Shown: positions 1 through 13,264 of the stretch, in pieces
How positions within the stretch are numbered: position 1 is the stretch's first letter
Layout: each line of letters opens with the position of its first letter
Origin: Parelaphostrongylus tenuis
Lineage: Eukaryota; Nematoda; Chromadorea; Rhabditida; Metastrongylidae
DNA length: 64,000 nt
NCBI GenBank assembly: GCA_019055375.1
Contig: JAHQIW010007170.1
Coordinates: 62,001 to 126,000, forward strand
Direction: 5' to 3'
Notes under the pieces: model-generated
What the model was told of the DNA's origin: nothing
The model's input: only the letters and a program-made list of their open reading frames with translations
Database searches by the model: none
Made by a program: the position numbers and the translations under genes

Positions 1-39
1 CTATCTCTCTATCTCTCATCTAACGCGTTGTTACGTAGA

Positions 40-165
40 AAGATCGGAGTGCAAAAATGTCGGTGTGCAACGGTTTAGCATATGTTACCGAAAAGATTAA
101 GACTGGGTTTACATCCCGACTGACCGCAAACGTTTTTTTCACACCACCCTACATCATTGGGTTTA
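40..165 (+). mobile_element. tRNA-like element, diverged, at the left edge
   Basis: TCGGTGTGCAACGGTTTAGC...GACTGGGTTTACATCCCGAC...CGCAAACGTTTTTTT parallels the 34.87 kb unit (TCGGTAGTGCAACGGTTAAC...CTGGGTTCGAATCCCGG...CGCAAACG). Mismatches in the T-arm make it a relic. Confidence 0.55.
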
Positions 166-3100
166 TTTAAAAACATCATAACACCGCAATCGGCGGTCAA
201 ATAAGATGATTTCCGATTGATTATCTCACCGATGCTTTGATGACTGTGAGACATTTCTCCCCTGAACAACTAAAATAGCCGTCCTTCGTAGCGCCTTCTC
301 ATTTTGTTACCATAGGTAACTAGCAATTGAGACTACATTACTTCAATGAGAACAGAAATTTGCAGTATTGATTATACTTAGTTAATGTTGCGGTTGGAAA
401 TGCTACACTTATTCCCGACTTATGCAAGTGCAGTTATAGAAAAAAGGTTAAACGAAACTATCCATATGTAGAAGTTTTTGCAGTCACATTTATAATGCCG
501 ATAAACCACTGAGTACTTTATATTGTTGTCATCCAGAATATTACTATGTAATAATTCTATGATATTCAACTATGAGGTTGATGTTTTATTAGAAGGCTCC
601 TTCGAGAAAAGAGAGAAGCATTTCTCAGGATGCATGATTTTCATTGTTCAGAATACTTGGCTCGTTTTTACTGGAGCGTTCGCTCTATTAACTGCTCACT
701 AATGATGTCTTCGTTAGCTAAGTTACAACATTTTTTATTTGGCACCTTGTTCTCTCATCTCAAATAACAGATTTTATCGTATTTCATCGTCTCTCCTCCA
801 TTTGCATTTTTAGAAGCCTCCAGTGGGTTTTTGTGAAGTTGCCATAAAGCGTAAAAGCTTCACCAATTTGTAGGGCTGCGACGTGATTCGTTACCGCTAG
901 GCATCGCAGAAGAGGATGAATGCATATTCATTTTCCGGATTGACTAGCGGAGTCTTAACGATCTATGAAGCCAGTACTTTTTACCGTTCCGTAAAACTTG
1001 CCAACAAACTCCCCAGCTAACGTAACAGAGATAAAATCTTAGTATTCCTAAAGAAGGATCAAGCCAGCATTTGTGTGTTAATCAGTGGAGACCTTCAATC
1101 GCCTTGCCACGTTATCGCATGCTTTGAGACGACACTGCAAATGCACCTTAACATAAAAATATTGATTAGTCGACTTGTGAATAATTCCATGAATTTTGGA
1201 ACTTCTAGTGTGCGTGACGTTCTAAGTTGAAAAGCACACCATACTTGCTAATGTTGCCCTTGGCGACTGAGTTTTAAATATGTGAAGCCATTTCCTTCCA
1301 TCTCTTTTCTACTTCAGTCGATATTGTGAAAATGCTAGATACACTATCAAAAGACATACGAATTCTTTTGCCTAATTTCTTCCGCTTAGTGTGAAATTAT
1401 ATGAAAAAAAAATTTTATTTTGAATCGATTTGTTCGTGCAATTAATATCACCTGCAGAAGTCATATCGCCTGTGATCCTGTTTATCATCCTAACTTTTCA
1501 CATTGTACACTTAAGCTATCTAATGAAAATCTCACATTTCAAGGAATATGAGCTGCTATATACTTTTCTACTTTTTTACCGGAAAGCAGCTTAGGAAAGC
1601 TGAGCGCTCTTCTGTTGTGATTTTTTGCAACGTATACACCTACACTGTTAGGAATACAGTGAGCATTCGACTCTGTCTCTCATCTACCTTAGTAACTGCA
1701 TAAATGTGGTTCATTACTCGTTTTGTATTGCGAAAGTTTTTTTTCAAACTTCATCGATAGCTGTAATGTAGTCGCGAGAGAATCGTTTTTTTCCTAAATA
1801 CTCCCAAATAGATTCTAAGGAGTTATGCAAGTTCTATAGCGCGAAACACTATCAATGAGCAAGAAGTGATGGTATGGAAATGAATATTTGATAGCAGAAT
1901 TTTTTAATAAGTTTACTTTGCAAAAACTTCTAATATCAATGTTACATATTTCGTATAAGATCTGCTATAAAAACTTCCATTCGCTTTGAACACTATCATT
2001 TTTTCTAATAGTGGGTGCTTTTTTTCATTAAAATACGTACGCCCACTTCCGTCTAGCTTGTCCCTTATCAACAATTCTTATAGCGATGATATTTCTCTCA
2101 TCATTCAATCGTTCCTAATCCTGAAATTACTCTTTTGCTTAGATTTTATTGTTCTCGGTCCATATAGACGAAAATGTGTGAAATAGTGTAACAGAATTTG
2201 CATCAAGCTTATGCTGTAAAGCCTACCTTTCAACATAATGCGTTTCACCCTTCAACTCTAAGCCACCACGATTTTTTGGTTGTAAAGGGTTTATTCTGTA
2301 AACAGAAGACCTAATTAGCTTTTTTGAAATCAGCTACTTATTTCTTACTATTATGTCGTTTTCTGATTTGATCAACTACGAAAATGGAAACTGTTCAGAA
2401 CGCCACTGCTCTCGTTGGAATGCAATTAAGATCGCACATGAAACCTGCTCCTTGATGTCAGTAACTTTCGTTTCAAGATTATTTGAGTAAAACAGAGCCT
2501 AGCTCAAAGTAAATTTTTCACTTGTGCATTATAATGAAGGCGTTCTCATTTAGTTTCTTGTAATTGCTTCGCTTTCAAGAGTGCTGCTTGCTAATTCGAA
2601 GTTGAAATTTCCAGCGTAACTGTGACCGTGCTAGCTCTACAATGCTTTTGAGTTTTACTGAATTAGTAATGACTCTGTTTGTCTTCATAGTGACTCTTTC
2701 TGAATTACACAATTCTCCAGCACATCCGTTCTTTGAACGCTTAGAGGTTACCATAATTCTGTGTTGATCATGACGACGCTTTTTTGAGTGGGTCCCTATT
2801 AATTGAACAACTACAATTGAAAGCCGATATGCCATCTATTGGGAAAGTAATTTCTTTCAAATTTCTGTAGGAGCTGGCTCTCAATATTTCCACAATCAGC
2901 CATGCATTCCCCGTCAGGTGTGTAACCAGGCAGAGTGCAAAGAGCGATGTGATTCAATTAGACGTAGAAGCAATTATTGACGTCCGACACCAGTGGATAC
3001 TTAGGAGCTCACACAAACACCATTACGTCGACATCGGTGCTGAATATTTTCCATAAAGCTTATCATGCTATTCATTTATGTAATTTTTATCAGTGCGGTG

Positions 3101-4699
3101 GCATCTCTACATTCATGTGCGGATCTCAAAGCATCTTTCATTTGAGTCGCTATCTTGCATCTGTTAACCACAAGGGTTTTAAAAACTTCCGTATTGTTTT
3201 GGATGCTCTGATGTTCCTTTCTTCCTTGCGAATTTGATGAAGTGCTTGCTGACTGGATTCTCTTTAAGTTTCTGGTTTAGATATGTTGAATCGACAACGC
3301 GTCCTCACTGTAGACATGAACAGGGCATTGTGACTTGGTGGAAAGTCTTTGCATACAAATTTGATGCCAATTCGTCGATCGTTGAGAAATAGGAGGCTTA
3401 GTTTGATGTGAGACATGCTCGAACCATGCCATAAGTGTGTGCACTGCCCAGAATCTGCCCCACGACGCTACCGCTTTATATAGAACTTAGCGCACATTTG
3501 AATTTTCTAATTTGTGTTTATTCTGTAAATACACTGATTGAATTATCTGATTATATTGATACCGCCGTAAAATGCGTTGCTTAATAACAAGTATTCTGAC
3601 TAATAGAGCCGTTTTATGAACACTGAACTGACCCCAGAATAGGGCTAGATTTCAGCTATAGGCTACCCTATTTCAAAATAACCTTCAGTATTAGCACAAT
3701 AGAGTAAGAACTACGACACTTTGTGTTCGTTCTCGAAAGACTATGTACAGGAATGCAAACTCAGTCGATTCCCTTCTTCTTCTCAGTTTGTGCTAACATT
3801 CTATCCGTGCTTGTTGTAATTACATGAATAATTAGGTAATTACAGTGACTACATTAACGCTGTATAAAGCTCTCTAATAATTTATTTTTTTACGAAACTT
3901 CAAATGGTTAACTGAAAGGTGACGAAACGATGAAGAAAAGACCGTCAAAGTTTAATAAGGATAAAGTCTTAACTCATAACTCTTTTCTATGTGAGGTAAT
4001 ATAAGTCGGTTGGTAGTGAGCCTAAGCAATGTGTCGATGGTGTGACAGTATGTTTGACAAAGTCATGAAGCGTACGTGTACCAGCCATAGATACAGTGAG
4101 AGATTGCCTCCTTACCACTCCAGTGGTGGATTACTATTATATACTAAGTTGTTGACCATATACTACACCTAAGCAGATGAAAAGGACATTTTTTCCGCTT
4201 TTGGCTGGATCAACTTACACCCTTCATTGAATCACACGTATTCATATTTAGGCATGTGCACCAGAGTGTGTTTTAAACAAACTCGGCTTGTAGCATGGTA
4301 AATCGATATGGCTAATGCTGAAATTGGATATCAGATGCAGAATGATTTGGGAATCACCTCCAACAAGAAGCTTCAAATCTACTTTTGGAAAGCGTGGCTA
4401 CCTAATCTTGCCACATTCTAAGCAGAAGCGTACTCGAGCACTTAATTGATCTCCATCTGCGAAAGAACAGTCGAGTTAACAGTAAATTTGCTCTATACGT
4501 TTTATTTGTTATACTGCCTACTCCCTTAACGCATTCTGCTATTTCAGCAGCAATTCATTCTTGGACTTTTAGAAGCCAGTGCTCTGCAAAAGTCGTCGGA
4601 ATGTCACTGATTATTTCTAACTGGATATACCTTTGCTGGCATGTTGATTAAGTTTCTCTCATAACAGCAATGATTTTTGCTACATAGCCCTGCTTTGAG
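166..4699. other. AT-rich stretch, no gene recognised
   Basis: Only short open frames. None shows a recognisable motif, and I could build no splice-consistent chain. No clear repeat family was recognised either. Confidence 0.5.
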
Positions 4700-4975
4700 C
4701 GCATGTAGCGCAGTGGCTAGAAGTGCTCTGCGTCGCACACAAGGTCATTGGTTCGGTCTAGCGCTCATGGCTCGCCAAGCCTGGGTCGATAAATTGGTAC
4801 CAGACTGGTCTCAGATTTGTCTGGAAGGATAAGCAACACTGACTCGATACAGCCGGACGCTACCGCGAGTTATTGTAGGGGTCAGATATGCATTAAGTCG
4901 ACCCAGACGGAGTTAAAAATTAAAGAAAATGCATGACGCACCTTCAGATCAGCGCGGGGTTCTCTACCCTTTTGA
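4700..4975 (+). mobile_element. tRNA-derived SINE copy
   Basis: TAGCGCAGTGGCTAGAAGTG head, GGTTCGGTC B-box region, TTGGTACCAGACTGGTCTCA, GGATAAGCAACACTGACTCG, AGATATGCATTAAGTCGACC. The 3' end diverges after GCATGACGCACC. Confidence 0.78.
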
Positions 4976-6469
4976 CCCGACTTTGAAAGGAAAACTTTAT
5001 AACACTTATTATAACAACTCTATAGGAAAATAACCCTGTTAACAAATGGTCTCACTCCGGGATTCAAAAAGTCTCTTCATAACGTTGAGAATGAACCACT
5101 ATAAAGATTTTCATGTCTTACACAAAAACAAACTAAGCTCTATAAACTTTACTTGTATTTTAAATCAAGGACTAATTAAAGTAACTTTACTGCGATTTTG
5201 CTTAATTTTGAATGGAATTTCGGTAAATACAGGTGAATGCGTGCATCAGGTGAAGAAATTTGGATGGAAAAGTTGAGTGGAACAAACGAATAACAATCGC
5301 TAATGATTTTCTCAATAACAATGGGGTTTCTTCGATCGTTCAACTGAGAAGATAATTTTTCGTTTGTTACATATTTGGATCAGCGAGCTTCATTGAAGCA
5401 TTCCGTTCAGTTGTGATGAGAAACGGAAGAGGATAGGTGTTGTGAAAGAAATGACTCCATTTTGAGGGTCATGTCAAGTTCTTCACTACTTCATCATGTT
5501 CTCTTCGAAATTTAGACTTTCCCGAGAAGAGAATCAACAATATACGGATTTATCTCATAGTTGGTTCTTTTGGCAACGAGAGGCCTAGTGGCGTGTTTTC
5601 AAATGGCGGAGAAAACATTTCAACGCGGACCAAAAGCGTCCTTGCATCTTTCTGATGCGCACGAGAATTGAGTGATGAACTTGCTGTTACTGCAATGCCG
5701 ACTTAGTACAAATCTTCTTTGTATTCTACGAGACAAATTGATCAGAAGCCTAAGAATCAAGTGGCGGTAAGTACATAAGGCGTCAGTTAGAAGTTAACCA
5801 CTTTAACTAGGCTCTTCCTTATTTATTCTGAGAGAGACTAGAAAGCCACGAGTGAGTATATAGAGACCGCAAACTGCGCTTACATATTGAAGGTAAAACA
5901 CTGTTAAAAAACAAACCTTGCTTTTCTTGCCTTAAAGGAACCCATCACACGGCAGACCTGAGAAAGGCGAGTTCGAGAAGGCTTCTCAAGAGTCGGAACC
6001 ATTTTAATGTGTCTAAGGCGCCATTTGCTCGGCTTTCATATGTGACCTACAAAAATTCCTCTCAAGCAAAGGAAAACAACCAACGCCGTCCTACTGTTGA
6101 AAAAGAGAAGCCTCCATTGCGTTGGCTACACTCTCCCAATCTGCTTGCCATTGTCGATTACAAACTCTTGACTGTGCTGCTCCGAACGAGATTGCAGTCT
6201 GGGCTCTATGATAGTCCTTCCGAACGATGAAGCTTGGGGGAGGGGCTACTCGGCATTTTATCAGATTTATTTACTTTATCCCCTGAGACATTATAAGGAG
6301 CATTAGAATGGGACAAAATGGGAAAGAAAAGCGTTAACCGGCATATGCGCCATCTTAATTAGGTTAATGTTATCGTTCTTTAAACATCAAACACCATTCA
6401 AGCAAAACCAGTGTTGGGATATTTAGACAGCGTTTGTGGATACAATAAGTTTATACTGAATCTCATAAA

Positions 6470-6722
6470 AGCGATATCTCAAGTGAGAGAAAGTATCCGA
6501 AGTTCTGACTCACGCAAACGATCAAAATTCAGAAATATTGTGATACACATCAAACTGTTGAAAATTAGGCAACCCGTAAGCACGACACCTTCCAGTAACT
6601 GTCCTTGCCGACTGGACTACTGGGGCGTCATACGCACATTAAGAAGATCCTGACCAGGTGGTCAAAGTTCTTGACGAAGATCCTAGAAATAAAGCATGAT
6701 TCTCAAAGAACGTCTGAAATTA
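6470..6722 (+). pseudogene. RTE-type LINE C-terminal fragment
   Basis: Frame 1 reads QVRESIRSSDSRKRSKFRN then IVIHIKLLKIR; after frameshifts, VLADWT and HIKKILTRWSKFLTKILEI. This is the region just after the RT domain in the RTE family present elsewhere in the window (compare 55.5 kb: [32 protein letters not shown]). Short, frameshifted and inactive. Confidence 0.7.
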
Positions 6723-7199
6723 AAACTAACTTCAATTGAATTGAACTGAAGTCTGAGATTGCTCAATATTTTCTTGGTTGTTCTTCTAATTTTCAAGTGG
6801 TTCTACTGCAACTGCAGAGAAGTGATATTTTACGAGTTGAAAATGCTAATTTATCGAATTCAATAGTCCCTACGGTCTTTTTGCGAGCTCTCGTTTCAAA
6901 GACCTTCTTTTTCTTAAATTATTGTTATTGACTGGGAGATTTGAGCTGACTGTCTATAGAATTCTCTGGTTTGCTCTTCTAATGAAAAGCAGTCGTCTAA
7001 ACTTCGTTTCTCCTTCACCTCCGAATTGCACAGTTTTTAGTCATTGAGCTTCTCTTGTACAATTCCAACCTATCAGCAAAATGCTTCGTTTGGTTTTTTT
7101 TTCTCATTACGTAGATATAAAGTGCCCTCATTACGTCCTAATCTCGATGATCTATTACGATCATCAGAATAAATTCCGCATAACTCAATGAATCAATCA

Positions 7200-7310
7200 G
7201 CACTGCAAGTGGGGCAGTGGTTAGAGGTACTCTGTAATAGATACGTGGTGGTTGGTTCGATCCTTACGCCCACCTCTCATCCCACAATCCCTCCGGGGCT
7301 TCAAAATAGT
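7200..7310 (+). mobile_element. SINE head fragment
   Basis: GGGGCAGTGGTTAGAGGTAC and GTTGGTTCGATCC are A- and B-box-like; CCCTCCGGGGCTTC matches the start of the SINE body. The rest is absent. Confidence 0.6.
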
Positions 7311-7864
7311 ATCACCTCGATATATCAGGATAAGAACATTTGATTGCTATATTATTAAGTTACTCAAAGTCATTATATAGGACATATATAATAAAACACC
7401 TATACGACGCCTAATGAAGTCGAACGTATGGCGAATATGGAGATTCATTGGGGAATAAATCAACGCTGGACATTTTATTACCTGATCTTCTAGTAAAGTA
7501 TTCAATTTAATTAATTCATTTACACTACTCACCACATATTGCAAGACTGCAGTACTCCTTTCATCCCATTCGCTGCTTCGTTTCCGTCATTCATGAAGGT
7601 TTTCAGTTTTATGCGTGGGTTTCGCTGACGCTTGGCAACACTTCTTCATGAAATTTGTTTGGTTTTAATCAATTTATTTCCTCAGAAATCTTGAGGAAGC
7701 AATGCTAGAGCTTTTCCAGGTTCTCAATACGAGCATTTGTTAATTCATATGCAACGGGAAGGTCCTTTTCCACAAAAATTTTACTTTGAGTCAATTCTTT
7801 CTGCTTCTACTTTTATAATTTCTCGAGAGTTTATGGAAAACATCATTTTTTTTTACTGAATTTG

Positions 7865-8290
7865 CTAATTTGTGGTTTGAATTTGGTAATTTAAAATGGA
7901 AATTTGTCGGTCCGATGTCGGGAGAGTAAGGCGGGTAAGGAAAAATTTTCTAAAACCTCCCACCTCAGCGCTATAATGATATTTTCGATCGGCGTTTGCA
8001 ACGTGAAGTCGAACGTTATCAAGCAAGAAAATCTCAAATTCGAGCCGTTTCGATTTTTTAATATAATTTTTGCAATGAAATTGCATAACCTCGGTTATCG
8101 TTCAACTGCGTATTTTTTTGCAAACATTTCATATGCAACTTGCCTGTTGTTTTGGGATGGAGTTCGCTTCAAGCTCCATTAATGTTATGCGCCGCTTCGC
8201 TAGCATTTTCTCCTATGCGCCATTCGTGCGTGAGTAGCAAGCGAATTTTGTTCCCATACTGTTTCATCTTAGAGCAAATATAAGCAAGTT
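7865..8290 (-). pseudogene. mariner transposase remnant with internal deletion
   Basis: Minus strand: IRLLLTHEWRIGENASEAAHNI (8265-8190) matches the start of the mariner helix-turn-helix domain. After a large internal deletion come LLDNVRLHVANAD (about 8010), RWEVLEN in another frame and PYPPYSPDIGPTNFHF (about 7920). The family motif is SPD-x-AP-[ST]-D, so the last catalytic Asp appears as Asn here. Deletion plus frameshifts make it inactive. Confidence 0.75.
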
Positions 8291-8299
8291 CTACATCAA

Positions 8300-11180
8300 A
8301 ATATGCGCAAGAAAATGTGCAATTGAAGGATACCAAAATCAAGCAATTTCAATTACTTCTGAATAATAAATCTGCAAAGTTTCCGAAAATTGCGTTTCTC
8401 GGTTGTACAAAACTCATCATTTTTAAGGCTTATAAAAACCACTATATGAGATATAATGTGTATAAAAATACATAAATAGATAGAGTTTTCAACGCACTTC
8501 CAACAAAAAATATTAATTCGCATATCTTTAATTCTACTGTTATTACAACAAAAAAGGCGGAATCATATCTGTACACCTAATAGCAAGAAATGCCCTTTAA
8601 AAAAAATGTCCTCATTAAGTAGAAGTCACAATTTTTTTTTCGATGTTCAATTCTCTCTTGACAACTACTTGATCTTTACTTCTAGCAAAGTTTTCAATGC
8701 CATTTCTTTTCGATCTTGATTTATATATAAGCTATTGGAAACTTGTTTTATACTGTTGATATTACAGATGTACTTCATTCTATAATGATGTAATGCTTTC
8801 GCGATGCTGCTGTTAATATGCCTTCATTCTATAGACAGAGAGAGTCTCTGAGATCTGGAAGGCCAACTAGGCAAGGTGAGTTTCGTACTCAAATCAATCC
8901 ACCAATTGTTAAGTCAATTATGTTCTTTTTTCTGAAGAATTGTTATGTTAGGGTTCAAATGAAGACATCTAACCAAGAAACAATTAAGGACATTACTAAC
9001 TAACCAAGACTCTAAATATCTCCCATTTCATTTGAAACATTGGCTATTGTCGTTTGACGCGGCTGATTACACAGATCAAAGATATGAACGAATAAAAGCT
9101 GTTATTATTTCATCACTGACCACATAAAGCATTCTACACAGATTTCTGTTATTTATTCAATGGACGAATGAATCGAATATCTGATCCCTTTTACTCGCCT
9201 TGACTTTGCTCATCTTATTCCATAACCCTTTTCATGAAAAAAAAAGAACAGCACATATCACTGATGCCATTTTCGTTCAATTAGGTATACTGAAGTCGAT
9301 TCCACTTACTTTGTCTGTCCCTCAGAGCAAATCTTGAGGTTGGCTTCACCTTATAACTTTCTAATTGTTATAGATATATGTTTATGGTGAAATCAACTAA
9401 ATGTCCACTCGTGTGAACATTTTCATGATTACTACTGTCTCGAGTATCATGTAAACAAGCAGATGACCTTCATTCCTTCCCACAAGTTCATTTGACGTGG
9501 ACTATGTCAAAGCCAACAAACACACTTTTATTGATGAAGAATGCTTTTCAGAACACATTTTTCCGTACTCAAGGATGCGGAGCGATATGTAGAATTTCAA
9601 ATCTTAGGCAGGAGCTAAACTCCGTTTCATTCTTATCGAGAGCGCGTGCTGATCCGCTAACGGTTGTTTATTGACAGCTTTGAACCTTATATCGCGAAAA
9701 GAGTGATCGCAGATTAAAGAGCCTCAGTAGTGTAATGGTTTGAACGCACTCACGGTGAGGGTGAAACACGTTCATCCGTAACCCAAGGTTCAAAGTTTTA
9801 CATATAGCTCCGCATTCTCGGATATATAATTACAGCATATTACACTGCTGTTGGAGAAGTTAAATAAACATTCTTGCGAATCTTAATAAGCAAACATATG
9901 TTAAATAGAAGTAATCTGATCTTCTAATGCTATATCCACAGATATCGAGTGATCTACAAAATTTAATATAGAACAACAATTACATGTAATTGCCGTAAGG
10001 TTCAACTATAATTATTCTGTATAATTATAATTAATTGTAATTATGATACATAATTACAACAGGATAACACTGCTATAAGATCGGTGAAGACAAGAATTCT
10101 TTTAGAATGTATATAAACAGCAGTCGTCTAATTAACTGGATTTAACCCGTTCGGGACGACAATAGAAAAGCTGACCACAACGCAAATCTCAAAATGTTGC
10201 GCGATTTTCTTATTTGATTAGGATTTTTTCTCTGTCCTGAAAGAAATCTAGGTTTCTCCTTTTAATTTGATGCATCACGATCCACTGTATACACTCATAT
10301 GCTTTCATAACATGTAGACTCTTGTGTGTGGAAACGTGGTTTACTTCCTTCCTTCTGGAATTCAATCATTTTCAATAAATTGTACAAAGGAAACTGCGAT
10401 ATAAATCTTTAAGTCTCGGTAATCTCACTATATGTAATACGCAAGAATCATCAAAGTCGTTGAGAACAAAAAATAATGAATCCTTGATCAAAAAAATGAT
10501 TTGAGTTATCAATGAGTCGCAATGATTTTTTGTACTAGTGTACTTCAGAAGTTGGAACCTACATAGAATAATAGAATATTTTTCTCTTATCGTTTTTTGG
10601 GTAGATCTTTCTTATATATCCACTGTAGTTTATAATGAACTTTATTCGTCGTCGCAACTTTCGCCGCTTCACATGGCCATTTATTTTGCGTATTCTACAT
10701 ATTTTCCTAGCCGATCGCCCTTAGGCCCGCCCTCTCTGTTTTACCCTCAAATTTCACCCTCTTGAAATAATATCAATGCAACTACGTTCAGGTGTTTATA
10801 ACTGTTCACCAAGAAGCCACTTACCTGGTTTGACCCAACTGCTTCCTAAGTGTATCCTCCTCCACTTTAAACACTTGGATACATAGACTTTGTTGATTCT
10901 ACGAATTATTTATAGTTCTCATATGCAAAGAAGAGTCAAATACTTTTGCATCACGAAGAGAATTCTTTTAAAAAATTCCACAAGTGCTTTTCGGAGACTT
11001 TCAAGTGTATTGCATATTTTCGGTTTGTTCAATAATGTCACTCGACATTCACTGCCCTTAAAAGTGTGCCGTATTAAGTGGTCTTTTGAGGGATTTGAGG
11101 GTCAATATGACTTTTCCAGGCTATGAATAAGAAGAACTGTTGAAACTCCGATCGTAATATATTGTATTGCACCCAAGTAC
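8300..11180. other. AT-rich stretch, no gene recognised
   Basis: Apart from the tRNA-like relic at 9.7 kb nothing is assignable. At 8830-8870 a plus frame reads YRQRESLRSGRPTR, faintly like the mariner linker SGRP, without further support. Confidence 0.45.
9715..9802 (+). mobile_element. Degenerate tRNA-like sequence
   Basis: CTCAGTAGTGTAATGGTTTG (A-box-like) and AAGGTTCAAAGTTTT (B-box-like) lie 60 nt apart. The stems do not close, so this is not a working tRNA. Confidence 0.35.
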
Positions 11181-11184
11181 GTCA

Positions 11185-11525
11185 TCAGAACACCGATGCA
11201 TAGGCACTTACTAAAAAAGAATGATTAAAGCCTAAGCGAGGTTGGTATGCCAGGGCCATACATCGCTGTTTCGGAGATGTCGCCCTCCTCGTCAGTGACC
11301 AACGCCCCACATTAAGCCCTGCATTGTAGCAAGGAGGGAGGCGTATGTGGTGACGGCTCAGTGTACAATGACAATGGTCCATCACCACTTCTCAGTCGGT
11401 GGATCTCGGCTGGTAGTGTCATGGTTGCAGAGATAGTTGGTGAGTGGTTAGAAAAGGTGTCATCACCCAGAATTCTGCATGATGAGGATGGGAGGTTTTC
11501 AAAACAATTCAAACTCAAGAAACTA
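11185..11525. other. Locally GC-richer block, unassigned
   Basis: Several 65-80 codon frames overlap on both strands (for example plus 11361-11609). Higher GC than the flanks hints at an old mobile element or an exon, but no motif or splice pair supports either. Confidence 0.3.
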
Positions 11526-11689
11526 ATGGACTTCTACGAACATTACATGCTTAATATATATGAGTTGATTTCAGAACAGACATATCTAAGACTATCGGGA
11601 GAACGATGAGTTAGGAAAGACGGTCTCATTTTTATAAGATAGGCGACAAGAATACGCAAAAAGAGTTGAAAGTATGATTAATTCTAAAA

Positions 11690-12540
11690 CGTATCGTTTT
11701 TTCATTAAGATATGCAGATGTTCAGGATAGTGGGCGTTTTTATACTATAAAAACTCATTGGATTCTTCTCCACAATATGCTATTTTTTCGTGACAATAAG
11801 GTGCTTCGACTATCTAAATTTCACTATATAATTGCCAACGAAATCCGTTGTAAAGTTTAAACAACGGGCTAACTTTGAAAGCTAGACGTATTCCTTTCCT
11901 TGCTGTACTGTGCATTAAGGAGGCCCTAAGTAAAACATTTATAACAACAAGAAGTCTTGAAAATTTGGGTGAAAAAATACACTCATCGCGAAAAAGTGCT
12001 TCACATAATGATGAAATGCGAACTCTATTAAGGCTTACTCTTGCAAAATACTAAAAAATCTTCCATGTGACTCCTTTCAAAATTCATACACAATGTAAAA
12101 TGTATTTTCGATTATCACAATACTATCGAGAGAAATGTGAAAAGAATTGGATTCCAATGGTAACCCCGGAACATAGCTTTCAAATTGAAAAGAAGGAAAC
12201 ATCAGGATAACTGGGCGTTTTTCATACTATAAGTACGCTTTTAAAAGTTTCCTCAAAGGTAATATATTTTTTATTTTCCACGAAGATTCTTTAGAATCAA
12301 AATAGCAGATAAAATGAGGAAAATGTTCGATAATAGGTTAGAACACGCTCCTTTTGCAAGGATGTGTTTTTCTCATGGAAAAGCCAAATTTCTTGAGACG
12401 GGGTCGTTATTTTTATTAAAAATATCCTCACGAAAGCTTTCTGTGGTATTTTATTATTCTGTAGCAATTAAGTGCCTTCACCATGGTTACAGTATCACTG
12501 ATCCCTATGCAAAATATGATCAGCGCGCGAACTAATTAGA
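11690..12540 (+). repeat. Locally duplicated repeat segment
   Basis: TTCAGGATAGTGGGCGTTTTTATACTAT (11724) recurs as CATCAGGATAACTGGGCGTTTTTCATACTAT (12201). The following part (GTTTTTCTCATGGAAAAGCC...AAGTGCCTTCA) resembles 62.11-62.23 kb (GTTTTTCTCATGGCAACAGT...AAGTGCCTCTA). No gene seen. Confidence 0.5.
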
Positions 12541-12723
12541 TGTGAAACACAACGCTTTATAGAAACCTTTTACAACACCAAATTTTGCCTCAAAATCGTT
12601 GAAATTTAAGTTGTCGAATGACTACCATAAGTCAATGGAAAAGCCATCCACATACCGCCGGGCATACGAAGCAAATCAATTGTGATAAATCCCATGACCA
12701 ACTATCTATTAACCTCGGCATAG

Positions 12724-12792
12724 TTGAATAAATCAGTATCTTCTTCTGTTTAGCCTAATACAGCTAAACAGAAGAAGATACTAATTATTCAA
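12724..12792. repeat. Long hairpin, about 30-bp stem, 8-nt loop
   Basis: AGTATCTTCTTCTGTTTAGC (12735-12754) and GCTAAACAGAAGAAGATACT (12763-12782) are exact reverse complements, and TTGAATAA/TTATTCAA extends the stem with a one-base bulge and a mismatch. The size suits a small RNA precursor or a tiny foldback; nothing decides which. Confidence 0.7.
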
Positions 12793-13009
12793 TTGTGATA
12801 TATAAATTTTTGTTGCTACAACATCATAAGTAGGGCTTTTCAAAAATCAAGTAACACATTATAGAAATCAGCACGATTTGAATTTTCAAGTAAGTAGCAA
12901 AAGTCTGGGGATAAAAGCGTTTGCCCACTGAGTAATGCCTCAAAACAATCGTGTATCAGCACAGGTATACGCCTTCCGAATAGGTTGATGCGGATGTGTG
13001 CTTACACAC

Positions 13010-13262
13010 ACACATATGTTCTTTTCGATCCTATCCTGCGCTCAAGGCTTACTAAGCCTTCATCTCGCTGGGATAAGCGAATGCCTGTGAGGATAAGCAT
13101 TACTGATAGGATACATCGGTAGCCCTCCTCGAGTGCTTGTGAAGGCCAGATGTGCATTAATTTACCTCGAACAAAGTTGAAAACTGAAAAAAAAAACGAT
13201 TGCATTGAGCATCGTGGAGGCAGTGATCAACGCCGAGAGCATTGTCTTTCCTTTATGCGGTT
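13010..13262 (+). mobile_element. tRNA-derived SINE copy, diverged
   Basis: Contains TTCGATCCT, a CTTACTAAGCC segment, GGATAAGCATTACTGATAGG, GAAGGCCAGATGTGCATTAA and TGATCAACGCCGAGAGC near the 3' end, as in the 33.7 kb copy. The head is poorly kept. Confidence 0.7.
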
Positions 13263-13264
13263 AC

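Noticed and set aside
8818..9003. Plus frame with ESLRSGRPTRQ, like the mariner linker
   Set aside because: Only about ten residues fit and the rest of the frame does not match; reported only as a remark.
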